DNA of 64,000 bases, taken from NCBI RefSeq assembly GCF_000382045.1, contig NZ_KB907450.1, positions 62,001 to 126,000 of the forward strand. The letters run 5' to 3'. Position 1 is the stretch's first letter. Each line of letters starts with the position of its first letter. The DNA comes from Variovorax atrisoli 110B. GTDB lineage: Bacteria; Pseudomonadota; Gammaproteobacteria; Burkholderiales; Burkholderiaceae_C. Positions 25,753-35,326 of the stretch are shown piece by piece. Both the position numbers and the translations under genes were made by a program. Under the pieces are notes generated by a model. It saw only the letters and a list, made by a program, of their open reading frames with translations. It ran no database searches and was not told where the DNA came from.

Positions 25753-27633
25753 TCAGTTGCCGGCGGGCTTGCCGCGCTGGCGTGCGAGGTGGCGGTAGAT
25801 CGTGCTGCGATGGATGCCCAGCCTGCGCGCGGCCTTCGCGACGTCGTGGTCGCAGGCCTTGAGCGCCTCGTCGAGCGCCTGGCGCGTCATGGCCTGCAGG
25901 GGCGCCGCGTGCGGAGCGGTTGGCATCGGCGATGGGTCGGCAGGCTGCGCCTGATGGTCCTGCAGATGCGGCGGGAGCATGGCCGCCGTCACGCAGTCGC
26001 CCGCATCGGCCAGCGCCACGATGGAGCGCAGCGTGCTGCGCAGCTCGCGCACGTTGCCCGGCCACCGGTAGGCTGCCAACGCTTCCAATGCATCGGCCTC
26101 CAGTTGCAGATGCTTCGCCGCGCCGCCCGCCTCGAGGAACAGCCGCGAGATCAGTGCATGCCGATCGTCGCGCTGCCTCAGCGCCGGCAGCGTGACGGTG
26201 AAGCCGGCCACGCGGTACATCAGGTCGGCGCGGAAGCGGCCGGCCTCCACCAGCGAGGGCAGGTGGCCATGGGTTGCGCAGACCAGGTCGAAGTCCACCG
26301 GCACGCCCTGGCCGCCGCCCAGCGGCGTGACCACGCGCTCCTCCAGCACGCGCAGCAGCCGCGTCTGAAGGGCCAGCGGTATCTCCGCGATCTCGTCGAG
26401 GAACAGCACGCCGCCGTCGGCCTCTCGGATGCGCCCGGCCATGCCCTTGCGCCTGGCGCCGGTGAAGGCGCCTTGCTCGTAGCCGAAGAGTTCCGATTCG
26501 ATCAGCGTCTCGGGCAGCGAGGCGCAATCCACCGCGACGAAGGGGCCTGCGCTGCGCCGGCTGGCAGCATGCAGCCGGCGCGAGAACACCTCCTTGCCGC
26601 TGCCGGTCTCGCCGTTGACCAGCACGGAGACGCCTTCGTTGAGCACCCGCACGGCCTTGTGCAGCAGCGGCTGCACGTCGTCGCCCTCGGTCACGGCCTG
26701 CGATGGCACGCTGCGCCGCTGGGTCGCACGTGGGCTGCCCGGCGTGCCCGAGCGCTCCATCACCGTCGCGATCTGCCGCCCGCCCGGCAGCGTGAGCAGG
26801 CCGCGCCGGTGCTGCATGCGCGGCCAGTGCGGGCCGAGGAAGTCGTCGGCGTCCAGGTCGAGCAGGTCTTTCCAGGAGCGGCCGAACAGTTCGAGCGCCA
26901 CGCGGTTGGCCGCGACTATGCGCCCGCCGTCGATCACCATCAGCCCCTCGCGCGCCGTGCCGATCAGCGCCGGCCGTGCATGGAAGCGCAGCACGTGGCC
27001 GCCGGCCTCGGCCAGCATCATGCGGTGCTCGACCTGCTGGGCCGCCATGCGGACCAGTCCGAGCGCGTGCGTGTTCACGCGCACCGTGTCGCCAGAGATG
27101 TCGAGCGCGCCCGCGAGCTCGCCGCGTCCCGTGAAGATGGGCGCCGCGGCGCAGCCGAGTCCGCCGTTCTGCGCCAGGTAGTGCTCGCCGCCCAGCACCA
27201 TCAGGGCCTCGCGCTCGGCCAGCGCGGTGCCGATGGCGTTGGTGCCCCGGTTGTGCTCCGACCACTCCACGCCCGGCTGCAGCGCGATGCGCTGGGCCTT
27301 GGGCAGGAAGTCGGGGCTGCCGATCTCTTCGAGGATCAGCCCGCTGGCGTCCGACAGGATCACCACGCAGCCGTTGCCGATCGCATGCTCGGCCAGGCCG
27401 TCGAGCTCGGGCTGCGCGCAGTTCAGCAGGCGCATGGCCTGCTCGCGCCGTTCGCTCAGCAGGGCGAGCGCCATCGGCTCGGGGTCGACGGCCTGGTGGT
27501 CGACCGGGCGGCTGCGCTGCCAGGAGCGTGAGATGTGCGGGGCGATCCAGGGCACGGGGTCGGCGCCCTGTTCGAAGAAGAGCTCCCGGGCCTGTGCCAC
27601 TGCGATCGACGGCAACTGCGCTTGTGCACTCAT
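25753..27633 (-). CDS. Sigma-54-dependent activator, EatR/AcoR-like
   Basis: Enhancer-binding regulator of 626 residues from the ATG at 27633 (MSAQAQLPSIAVAQARELFF). An N-terminal GAF-type sensor domain and PAS-like segment cover about residues 50-290. The AAA+ domain follows, with Walker A GETGSGKEV, the sigma-54 contact loop ELFGYEQGAFTGA and Walker B-like GGVLFLDEIAEIP. A Fis-type helix-turn-helix closes the protein (AARRLGIHRSTIYRHL). Divergence from the acetaldehyde dehydrogenase gene, and nearby eut genes, point to the pseudomonad EatR role; AcoR-type sensing of acetoin-like compounds is the alternative. Confidence 0.88.
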   Translation of the reverse strand: MSAQAQLPSIAVAQARELFFEQGADPVPWIAPHISRSWQRSRPVDHQAVDPEPMALALLSERREQAMRLLNCAQPELDGLAEHAIGNGCVVILSDASGLILEEIGSPDFLPKAQRIALQPGVEWSEHNRGTNAIGTALAEREALMVLGGEHYLAQNGGLGCAAAPIFTGRGELAGALDISGDTVRVNTHALGLVRMAAQQVEHRMMLAEAGGHVLRFHARPALIGTAREGLMVIDGGRIVAANRVALELFGRSWKDLLDLDADDFLGPHWPRMQHRRGLLTLPGGRQIATVMERSGTPGSPRATQRRSVPSQAVTEGDDVQPLLHKAVRVLNEGVSVLVNGETGSGKEVFSRRLHAASRRSAGPFVAVDCASLPETLIESELFGYEQGAFTGARRKGMAGRIREADGGVLFLDEIAEIPLALQTRLLRVLEERVVTPLGGGQGVPVDFDLVCATHGHLPSLVEAGRFRADLMYRVAGFTVTLPALRQRDDRHALISRLFLEAGGAAKHLQLEADALEALAAYRWPGNVRELRSTLRSIVALADAGDCVTAAMLPPHLQDHQAQPADPSPMPTAPHAAPLQAMTRQALDEALKACDHDVAKAARRLGIHRSTIYRHLARQRGKPAGN

Positions 27634-27660
27634 GCGTGTCTCCGATGGTGTTTCGCCTTG

Positions 27661-27708
27661 TGCGACATCGTAGTCGCCATGTTCGCCCGAACATGTCGCA
27701 GATTGCGA
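27661..27708 (+). promoter_or_regulatory. Clustered inverted repeats, putative activator binding sites (UAS)
   Basis: Three perfect inverted repeats overlap here: TGCGACAT (27661-27668) with ATGTCGCA (27693-27700); CATGTTCG-CC-CGAACATG (27678-27695); and TCGCA-GAT-TGCGA (27696-27708). They lie 70-115 bases upstream of the sigma-54 promoter, the usual distance for enhancer sites, between the activator gene and its likely target. Confidence 0.6.
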
Positions 27709-27774
27709 ATGAAAACCCGCTGCCGGGGCCGCCTCCCCCCGGGCAGGGCGCTCAGGGAATCTACCGATCCGGCC

Positions 27775-27790
27775 GGGTACGCGGCTTGCG
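27775..27790 (+). promoter_or_regulatory. Sigma-54 promoter for the aldehyde dehydrogenase
   Basis: GGGTACGCGGCTTGCG compared with TGGCACG-N4-TTGCW keeps the GG (27776) and GC (27788) at correct spacing plus ACG and TTGC, 9 of 12 defined positions. Transcription would begin near 27801, about 50 bases before the ATG. Confidence 0.6.
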
Positions 27791-27849
27791 CTTGAGCGTG
27801 CGGCCGCCGCATGTCGCGGTGCCATCACCCTGCACATGGAGACAACGTC

Positions 27850-29369
<1,520 letters not shown>

Positions 29370-29370
<1 letters not shown>

Positions 29371-29744
29371 TGGGCAGCACCGGCGAAGTCCTGCGCGTCA
29401 CCGCGACCGATGCAGCGCTTGCGCTGATCGACAGGCTCGCCGCCGGGCACGGCCCGCTGATGTTCCATCAGTCGGGCGGCTGCTGCGACGGCAGCGCGCC
29501 GATGTGCTACGCGCAGGGCGAGTTCATCGTGGGCGACTACGACAGGCTGCTGGGGCACATCGGCGGCATGCCGTTCTACATCAGCGGGCCGCAGTTCGAG
29601 TACTGGCAGCACACGCAGCTCATCATCGACGTGGTGCCGGGTCGCGGCGGCATGTTCTCGCTGGAGGGGCCGGAGGGCTTGCGCTTCCTGACGCGGTCGA
29701 GGCTCTTCACCGACGAAGAATGGACAGCGCTGGAGAAAGGGTGA
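29370..29744 (+). CDS. DUF779 protein associated with aldehyde dehydrogenase
   Basis: A 124-residue cytoplasmic protein of family DUF779, almost always encoded beside ExaC/AldA-type aldehyde dehydrogenases. The conserved core is HQSGGCCDGSAPMCYAQGEF, whose paired cysteines suggest a metal or redox role, followed by YISGPQFEYWQHTQLIIDVV. The biochemical function is not established. The start overlaps the dehydrogenase stop by one base (TGATG), so the two are co-translated. Confidence 0.88.
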
Positions 29745-29761
29745 GGCCAAGCTCGCGGCAG

Positions 29762-29788
29762 CCCTGAGGCAGCAGAGCAGCCTCAGGG
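29762..29788. terminator. Hairpin between convergent DUF779 and LysR genes
   Basis: A perfect 9-bp stem, CCCTGAGGC and GCCTCAGGG, with a 9-base loop. It begins 18 bases after the DUF779 stop and contains the LysR stop codon. No T-run follows on either strand, so termination is plausible but not proven. Confidence 0.4.
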
Positions 29789-30703
29789 AGCGGCGGGCTG
29801 CAGCAACTGGCGCACCAGCAGCCGCGCCGCGGGGGAGAGCTCGGCCCCCTTCTTCGTCGCCATCAGCAGCCGCCGCGTGGCCCATTCGTCCTTGAGGTGC
29901 ACGACCTTCAGGTCGAGCGCCTCCACCTGCGCCTTGCAGGCGGCCAGCGGCACCACGCCGATGCCCAGGTTGGCCGCGATCATGTGGCACATCGCGTCGA
30001 AGCTGCGCACCTGCACGCGCAGGCGCATCGGAATGCCGGCCTGCTCGGCCGCGCGCGAGGTCAGCTCCAGCAGCGAGCTGCTGCGGTTCAGCCCCACGAA
30101 CTCATGCGCGAGGCAGCTCCTGAAATCCGTCTGCTTCATGCGGCTGCGTGCCAGCGGATGCTGCTTCGCACAGAGCACCACGAGCTCGTCGGTCTGGAAG
30201 GGCTGCACGTCGAGGCCGTAGGCAGGAGTGTTCTCGGCGAACACGCCGACGTCTGCGAGCCCATCGACGAGCGCGCGCACGATGTCGCCGCTCAGCTGCT
30301 CCTCGACCTCGACGCGGATGTCCGGATGCTGCGCGAGAAAGGCCGCGAGCGTAGCGGGCAGGAACTCCGTCAGCGCAGACATGTTGGCCCACAGCCGCAC
30401 GTGGCCGCGCACGCCGCTCGAGTAGTCGCCGAGCTCGCTGCTGAACTGCTCGAAGCCCTGGAAGAGCCGCATCGCATGCTGCATCGCCACATGGCCCGCA
30501 GGCGTGAGCGCGATGCCCTGGGAGCTGCGTTCAAGCAGCTTCGACCCTGTTGCCGCTTCGAAATCGGATAGCCGCCGGCTTGCGGCCGAGAGCGCGAGGT
30601 GGCACGCCTCCGCACCCTTGGTGATGCTGCCCGACTGGGCCACGGCGCAGAAGAGGCGAAGCGTCACGAAATCGACACGCGCGGGATTGATGGTGCTGGC
30701 CAT
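29783..30703 (-). CDS. LysR-family transcriptional regulator
   Basis: A 306-residue LysR regulator. The N-terminal winged helix spans residues 8-70 (VDFVTLRLFCAVAQSGSITK, then LALSAASRRLSDFEAATG), and the effector-binding domain follows. It is divergent from the DUF2170-PspA-flotillin operon across 140 bases that contain a perfect 12-bp palindrome next to that operon's -35 box, so it is a candidate regulator of it. The effector is unknown. Confidence 0.92.
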   Translation of the reverse strand: MASTINPARVDFVTLRLFCAVAQSGSITKGAEACHLALSAASRRLSDFEAATGSKLLERSSQGIALTPAGHVAMQHAMRLFQGFEQFSSELGDYSSGVRGHVRLWANMSALTEFLPATLAAFLAQHPDIRVEVEEQLSGDIVRALVDGLADVGVFAENTPAYGLDVQPFQTDELVVLCAKQHPLARSRMKQTDFRSCLAHEFVGLNRSSSLLELTSRAAEQAGIPMRLRVQVRSFDAMCHMIAANLGIGVVPLAACKAQVEALDLKVVHLKDEWATRRLLMATKKGAELSPAARLLVRQLLQPAAP

Positions 30704-30751
30704 CGGCGAATTCTAGGGAGCGCGCCAGTGCCGAAAGTCATGGGTCCGGCG

Positions 30752-30763
30752 AAAGATATCTTT
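30752..30763. promoter_or_regulatory. 12-bp perfect palindrome at the psp-like promoter
   Basis: AAAGATATCTTT is fully self-complementary and ends at the first base of the -35 box of the operon promoter. It is a good candidate operator for the divergent LysR protein or another regulator of the membrane-stress operon. Confidence 0.5.
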
Positions 30764-30791
30764 TGACATGTTATGTCCGAATCCCTATAGT
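30763..30791 (+). promoter_or_regulatory. Near-consensus sigma-70 promoter of the PspA/flotillin operon
   Basis: TTGACA (30763-30768, perfect -35), a 17-base spacer, then TATAGT (30786-30791, 5 of 6 for -10). Transcription would begin near 30798, about 46 bases before the first gene. No sigma-54 promoter, as used by E. coli pspA, is seen. Confidence 0.8.
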
Positions 30792-30843
30792 GAATCCATC
30801 GAAGCACCGCTCGCTTCCAAAGGTATTCACCACAAGGAGAGGT

Positions 30844-31260
30844 ATGCAACCACTGCTCGATCAACTGAGGGGACTGGATGTGCTGGCAGGCGCAGAGATG
30901 GGCGGGCGGTCCGTGCAGCTGCAGCCCATTCCGGGCCACACGCCCGTGATCCAGGTGAGCATCGAGGGGCGCGACGAACTGCCGATCTTCGTCACCAGTT
31001 CCGACATGCAGATCATCTGCATCTGCTACCTCTGGGCCGAGGAAGAGGTGAAGCCGGCGCGCCGCACCGAGCTGCTCGAATCGCTGCTCGACCTGAATCC
31101 CTCGGTTCCCCTGTCTTCCTTCGGTCGCGTCGACGGCCGCTACGTGCTCACCGGCGCGCTGGGCCGCGATGCCAGCGTGCAGGACATCGCCCGCGAGGTT
31201 GCGGTGCTCAGCGACAACGCGCTCGATGCGCTCGACGCCCTGTCCGAATTCCTGAATTAA
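30844..31260 (+). CDS. DUF2170 (YjfI-like) protein
   Basis: First gene of the membrane-stress operon: a 138-residue cytoplasmic protein matching the YjfI/DUF2170 family, which in E. coli is encoded directly before the PspA paralogue yjfJ. Recognisable segments are LPIFVTSSDMQIICICYLW and PLSSFGRVDGRYVLTGALG. AAGGAGAGGT precedes the ATG at 30844. It ends 11 bases before pspA. Function is not established; a partner or chaperone of the PspA homologue is a reasonable guess. Confidence 0.85.
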   Translation: MQPLLDQLRGLDVLAGAEMGGRSVQLQPIPGHTPVIQVSIEGRDELPIFVTSSDMQIICICYLWAEEEVKPARRTELLESLLDLNPSVPLSSFGRVDGRYVLTGALGRDASVQDIAREVAVLSDNALDALDALSEFLN

Positions 31261-31271
31261 GCGGAGGTCCC

Positions 31272-31982
31272 ATGACAGTCATCAAGAAGCTCGTCACCCT
31301 GCTGCGCGGCAGCGCGCGCGAAATCGGCGAGAGCGTGGTCGACAGCAATGCCACGCGCATCTACGAGCAGGAAATCATCGATGCCAAGCACAGCATCGAG
31401 AAGGCCAAGGGCGACCTCACGGGCGTGATGGCCAAGGAGATGCAGTCGGCCCGCGAGATCGAACGGCTGAAGAATGAAGTCGCGCGCTATGAGGGCCTGG
31501 CGCTCGAGGCCCTCAACAAGACGCAGGAAGGCCTGGCGCTCGATGTCGCGGCCAAGGTCGGCGCGCTCGAGCAGGAGCTCGAGGAGCAGGCCAAGGCCCA
31601 CGCCTCGTACGCGCTGCAGGTGTCCAAGCTCAAGGACCTGATCAAGTCCGCCGAGGCGCGCATCCGCGAGCACGAACGCGAGATCGGCATCGCCAAGACC
31701 ACCGAGAGCGTCTACCGCGCCACGCAGTCGATCTCCGAGAACATCGGCAGCGGCGGCTCGCGGCTGGCCAATGCGCGCGAGTCGCTGGAGCGCATCCGCG
31801 CGCGGCATGAAGACCTGTCCGACCGCATGACGGCCAGCAAGCAGCTCGAAGACGAGTTCGGCCACGGCGCGCTCGAGAAGAAGCTGGCCGCCGCGGGCAT
31901 CGGCGGCGACGCCGACCGCACCGGCAAGGTGATGGAGCGCATCCGCGCCCGCCAGGCGAAGCCGGCGGCACCCGAGGCGTAA
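31272..31982 (+). CDS. PspA/IM30-family membrane protein (YjfJ-like)
   Basis: A 236-residue member of the PspA/Vipp1 family, now recognised as bacterial ESCRT-III-fold proteins that coat and remodel the inner membrane. The sequence is a near-continuous coiled coil from about residue 25 to 190 (RIYEQEIIDAKHSIEKAKGD, LEQELEEQAKAHASYALQ), opening with TVIKKLVTLLRGSAREIGES. It follows the YjfI homologue as in E. coli yjfIJ. GGAGG is placed well before the ATG at 31272. No PspF, PspB or PspC genes are adjacent. Confidence 0.9.
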   Translation: MTVIKKLVTLLRGSAREIGESVVDSNATRIYEQEIIDAKHSIEKAKGDLTGVMAKEMQSAREIERLKNEVARYEGLALEALNKTQEGLALDVAAKVGALEQELEEQAKAHASYALQVSKLKDLIKSAEARIREHEREIGIAKTTESVYRATQSISENIGSGGSRLANARESLERIRARHEDLSDRMTASKQLEDEFGHGALEKKLAAAGIGGDADRTGKVMERIRARQAKPAAPEA

Positions 31983-31990
31983 TAGGCATC

Positions 31991-32374
31991 ATGCGCGTCA
32001 AGCCGGTTCGCTGGCAGGGCTCGGACGAGGCGCTGCGCGCCGTCCAGGTCGCGTTCGACGTGGAGGAGGCGGTGCTGGAGGCCGTGCGTACCGCGGCCTT
32101 CAAGCAGCACGTTTCCACTTCGGACCAGATCCGGCAGGTGCTCGGCCTCGCCACCACGGCCAAGCCGAAGCGGCCGCGTCTCACGGTGTCGCTGAGCGCC
32201 GCCGACTACGAATTCCTGGCGAAGCGATACGGCCTCGCCGCAGACGACAGACTGGCCATCAAGGAGAGGGCCACGCGCGACCTGATTGCCTTCGCGGGCA
32301 AGCCGGCCGCGGCAACGAAGAAGAACAGCACCGGCGCGAGGAAGCCGGTTCGCGGCAGCAAACAGAACAACTGA
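31991..32374 (+). CDS. Hypothetical protein in the PspA/flotillin operon
   Basis: A 127-residue protein I do not recognise. It is basic, with a helical core (RAVQVAFDVEEAVLEAVRTA, then HVSTSDQIRQVLGL) that resembles a short ribbon-helix-helix-like or adaptor fold, and a lysine/arginine-rich disordered tail (KKNSTGARKPVRGSKQNN). No membrane helix or signal peptide. It lies 8 bases after pspA and 25 bases before the YqiJ-like gene, so it is co-transcribed. The basic tail could contact nucleic acid or acidic lipid. Confidence 0.7.
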   Translation: MRVKPVRWQGSDEALRAVQVAFDVEEAVLEAVRTAAFKQHVSTSDQIRQVLGLATTAKPKRPRLTVSLSAADYEFLAKRYGLAADDRLAIKERATRDLIAFAGKPAAATKKNSTGARKPVRGSKQNN

Positions 32375-32399
32375 CAACAACCCGCACGCGGGAGGATCA

Positions 32400-33053
32400 A
32401 TGGGCGATTTCTTGGGAGCGGTGACGGGGTACCCGACCGCGATCTACACGGTGCTGCTCGGCGTCGTGGTGATCTACTGGGTGCTCGCGATGCTCGGAAT
32501 GGTCGACATCGAACACAGCGGCCTGGATGTGGACGTCGATGTCCACACGCACGCGGATGGCGACACCAGCGACATAGGGCACCTGGCCAGCTACGTCGTG
32601 GCCCTGGGCCTGAACGGCGTGCCGTTCTCGGTGGCCGTGAGCCTGCTGGTGCTCGTCGCGTGGACCGTGTCCTGCCTGGGTGGCGAGTGGCTGCTGCCGC
32701 TGGTGCCCACCATGCCGCTGCAGCTTCTGGCGGGCACCGCCTTGCTGGTGGCCAGCGCGCTCATCGCCATTCCGGTCACGGCCGTCGCCATCCGGCCCTT
32801 GCGAGGCCTGTTCGTGAGCCACACGGCCGTGAGCAACGCGGCGCTGGTCGGCCAGTTGTGCCGCGTCGTGACCGGCGTGGTCAACGAGAAGGACGGCCGC
32901 GCCGAGGTGGCGCGGCGCGGCGCCAGCCTGAACATCCGCGTGTGGGCTCCCACGCCCAACACGCTCAAGCGCGGCTCGCAGGCGCTGATCGTCGAGTACG
33001 ACGAGGTGGCCGCGCGCTACCTCATCGCCGCGCACGACGACCACGCGGCCTGA
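32400..33053 (+). CDS. YqiJ-like membrane protein with C-terminal OB-type domain
   Basis: Inner-membrane protein of 217 residues from the ATG at 32400 (preceded by GGGAGGA). Three or four helices lie at residues 13-33, 60-90 and 98-120, and an acidic/His segment (DVDVDVHTHADGDTSD) follows the first. The soluble end from about residue 135 is a small beta domain of the OB/NfeD type. In E. coli yqiJ is directly before the flotillin gene yqiK, the same order as here; such proteins partner flotillins in membrane microdomains. Confidence 0.8.
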   Translation: MGDFLGAVTGYPTAIYTVLLGVVVIYWVLAMLGMVDIEHSGLDVDVDVHTHADGDTSDIGHLASYVVALGLNGVPFSVAVSLLVLVAWTVSCLGGEWLLPLVPTMPLQLLAGTALLVASALIAIPVTAVAIRPLRGLFVSHTAVSNAALVGQLCRVVTGVVNEKDGRAEVARRGASLNIRVWAPTPNTLKRGSQALIVEYDEVAARYLIAAHDDHAA

Positions 33054-33133
33054 GTGCGCGCGCCCACCGGCGCGCCGCCACCCGGCCCTCACCCGTTTCG
33101 TTTCTTTCGCTCTCAAGCATCTCTGGAGAAAAA

Positions 33134-35326
33134 ATGGAGCCCATCATCTTCGCCGTCGTCATACTGGCCATCCTCGTTCTCGGCCTGTTCGCGATGTTCG
33201 CCAAGTTCTATCGCAAGATCGAGCAGGGCCACGCGCTCATCGTGAACACGCTGCGCGCGGAGCCCGAGGTGACCTTCACCGGGCGCATGGTCTATCCGAT
33301 CATCCACAAGGCCGAGCTGATGGACATCTCGGTCAAGACCATCGAGATCGACCGCTCCGGCAACGAGGGCCTGATCTGCCGCGACAACATCCGCGCGGAC
33401 ATCAAGGTGAAGTTCTTCGTTCGCGTGAACAAGACGGCCGACGACGTGCTCAAGGTGGCGCAGGGCATCGGCTGCGCGCGGGCCTCCAACCACGAGACGC
33501 TGGAGGAGCTGTTCTCCGCCAAGTTCTCCGAGGCGCTGAAGACGGTGGGCAAGTCGATGGACTTCGTCGACCTCTACCAGGCGCGCGACAACTTCCGAGA
33601 CCAGATCGTGAGCCAGATCGGCAACGACCTCTCCGGCTACGTGCTGGAAGACGCCGCCATCGATTTCCTCGAGCAGACGCCGCTGTCGGAGCTCGACGCC
33701 AACAACATCCTCGACGCGCAGGGCATCAAGAAGATCACCGAGCTCACCGCCGTGGAGCACGTGCGCACCAACGAGCTGCGCCGCAACGAGGAAATGCAGA
33801 TCAAGAAGAAGAACGTCGAGACGCAGGAAGCCCTGCTCGAGCTCGAGCGCCAGCAGGCCGACGCCACCGCACGCCAGCAGCGCGAGATTGCCAGCGTGCG
33901 TGCCCGCGAGGAGGCCGAGACCGCCAAGATCCAGGCCGAGGAGCGCACCAAGTCCGAAACCGCGCGCCTGCTCGCTGAACAGTCGGTGTCGGTGCAGCAG
34001 GAGAACGTGCAGCGCGAGAAGGAAGTGGCCGAGAACAATCGCAAGCGCGCCGTGGCCGTCGAAGAGGAGAAGGTCATCCGCGCCCGCGACCTGGAGGTGG
34101 TCGACCGCGAGAAGGAAGTGACGCTGCAGCGCATCGAGAAGGACAAGGCCGTCGAGGTGCAGAAGAAGGCGATCGCCGACGTGATTCGCGAGCGCATCGT
34201 GGTCGAGCGCACGGTGGCCGAGCAGGAAGAGGCCATCAAGGAGCTGCGCGTGGTCGCCGAGGCCGAGCGCACCAAGAAGTCGGTCGTCATCATGGCCGAG
34301 GGGCAGGCCGACGAGAAGATGGTGCTCGACCTGAAGGCCGCCGAGACTCAGGAAAAGCGCGCCCGCCACAAGGCCGCGGAAGAACTCACGCTGGCCGAGG
34401 CCAAGCTGAAGGTGGCCGAGCGCGAGGCCGAATCGAAGAAGCGTGAGGCCGAAGGCGTGGAGGCCATCTCGGCCGCGCCGGGGCTGGCGGCTGCCAAGGT
34501 CGAGATCGCCACCGCGCAGGCCAAGCTCGCCAGCTTCGAGGCCGAGGCCACGGGCAAGGAGAAGCTGGGCCTTGCCGAAGTGCATGTCCGCCAGGCCGAT
34601 GCCGACGCGATCCTCAAGGCCGGCCAGGCCGACGCACAGGTGATCGAGGCCCGCTCGCAGGCCGAAGCTGCCGGCATGCGCGCCAAGTTCGAGGCCGAGG
34701 CCTCGGGCAAGGAGAAGCTCGGCCTCGCCGAAGTCAACGTGCGTACTGCGGACGCCGAGGCCACGCTCAAGTCGGGCCAGGCCGATGCGCAGGTCATCGA
34801 GGCGCGTTTCGGTGCCGAGGCCAAGGGCCTGCACGAGAAGTTCGAGGCCATGAAGTCCATGAGCCCCGAGACGCGCGACCACGAGGAATTCCGCATGCGC
34901 CTGGAGAAGTCGCACATCGAGACCCTCAAGGGCATCGACGCGCAGACCGCCATCGCCAAGGAGCAGGCCGAGGTGCTGGGCACCGCGCTGGCCAACGCCA
35001 AGATCGACATCGTGGGCGGGCAGGGCGACTACTTCGACAGCTTCGTGCGCTCGCTCTCGGTGGGCAAGGGCATCGACGGCGTCATCTCCAAGAGCAATGC
35101 GCTGCAAGTGGCCTTCAAGGATCAGCTCTCCGGCGAGCGCGACGTGGTGAAGGACCTGCGCGACATCGTCGGCGCACTGGGCAGCTCGTCGGGCGAGGTG
35201 CAGAACCTCAGCGTGGCCGCCCTGATGAACAGGATCGCCACCGACGGCAGCGAGAGCCAGAAGAGCGCGCTGCGCAACCTGGTCGCCACCTTCCGCAACG
35301 GCGCCGCCGGGGAAGCGGCGCGATGA
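33134..35326 (+). CDS. Flotillin-family (YqiK-like) SPFH protein
   Basis: A 730-residue flotillin. A single N-terminal membrane anchor (residues 3-24) leads into the SPFH/band-7 domain (about 30-220), then a very long Glu/Ala/Lys-rich coiled coil (about 225-650) of the kind that oligomerises flotillin into lipid microdomains. Residues about 466-567 contain a tandem 51-residue repeat. It is longer than E. coli YqiK (about 550). The ATG at 33134 follows TCTGGAG. Its end overlaps the zinc-ribbon gene (ATGA). Confidence 0.93.
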   Translation: MEPIIFAVVILAILVLGLFAMFAKFYRKIEQGHALIVNTLRAEPEVTFTGRMVYPIIHKAELMDISVKTIEIDRSGNEGLICRDNIRADIKVKFFVRVNKTADDVLKVAQGIGCARASNHETLEELFSAKFSEALKTVGKSMDFVDLYQARDNFRDQIVSQIGNDLSGYVLEDAAIDFLEQTPLSELDANNILDAQGIKKITELTAVEHVRTNELRRNEEMQIKKKNVETQEALLELERQQADATARQQREIASVRAREEAETAKIQAEERTKSETARLLAEQSVSVQQENVQREKEVAENNRKRAVAVEEEKVIRARDLEVVDREKEVTLQRIEKDKAVEVQKKAIADVIRERIVVERTVAEQEEAIKELRVVAEAERTKKSVVIMAEGQADEKMVLDLKAAETQEKRARHKAAEELTLAEAKLKVAEREAESKKREAEGVEAISAAPGLAAAKVEIATAQAKLASFEAEATGKEKLGLAEVHVRQADADAILKAGQADAQVIEARSQAEAAGMRAKFEAEASGKEKLGLAEVNVRTADAEATLKSGQADAQVIEARFGAEAKGLHEKFEAMKSMSPETRDHEEFRMRLEKSHIETLKGIDAQTAIAKEQAEVLGTALANAKIDIVGGQGDYFDSFVRSLSVGKGIDGVISKSNALQVAFKDQLSGERDVVKDLRDIVGALGSSSGEVQNLSVAALMNRIATDGSESQKSALRNLVATFRNGAAGEAAR
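34529..34834 (+). repeat. Tandem 153-bp (51-codon) repeat inside the flotillin gene
   Basis: Two adjacent in-frame units, 34529-34681 and 34682-34834. Each encodes FEAEA-(T/S)-GKEKLGLAEV and later GQADAQVIEAR; I count 39 of 51 identical residues. A degenerate third start (EKFEAMKSM) follows. The unit keeps the heptad-rich coiled-coil character. Confidence 0.8.

Noticed and set aside
25235..27694. An 819-codon minus-strand frame across the sigma-54 activator and methyltransferase
   Set aside because: Arg/Ala/Pro-rich translation in a different frame from two clear genes; no recognisable domain.
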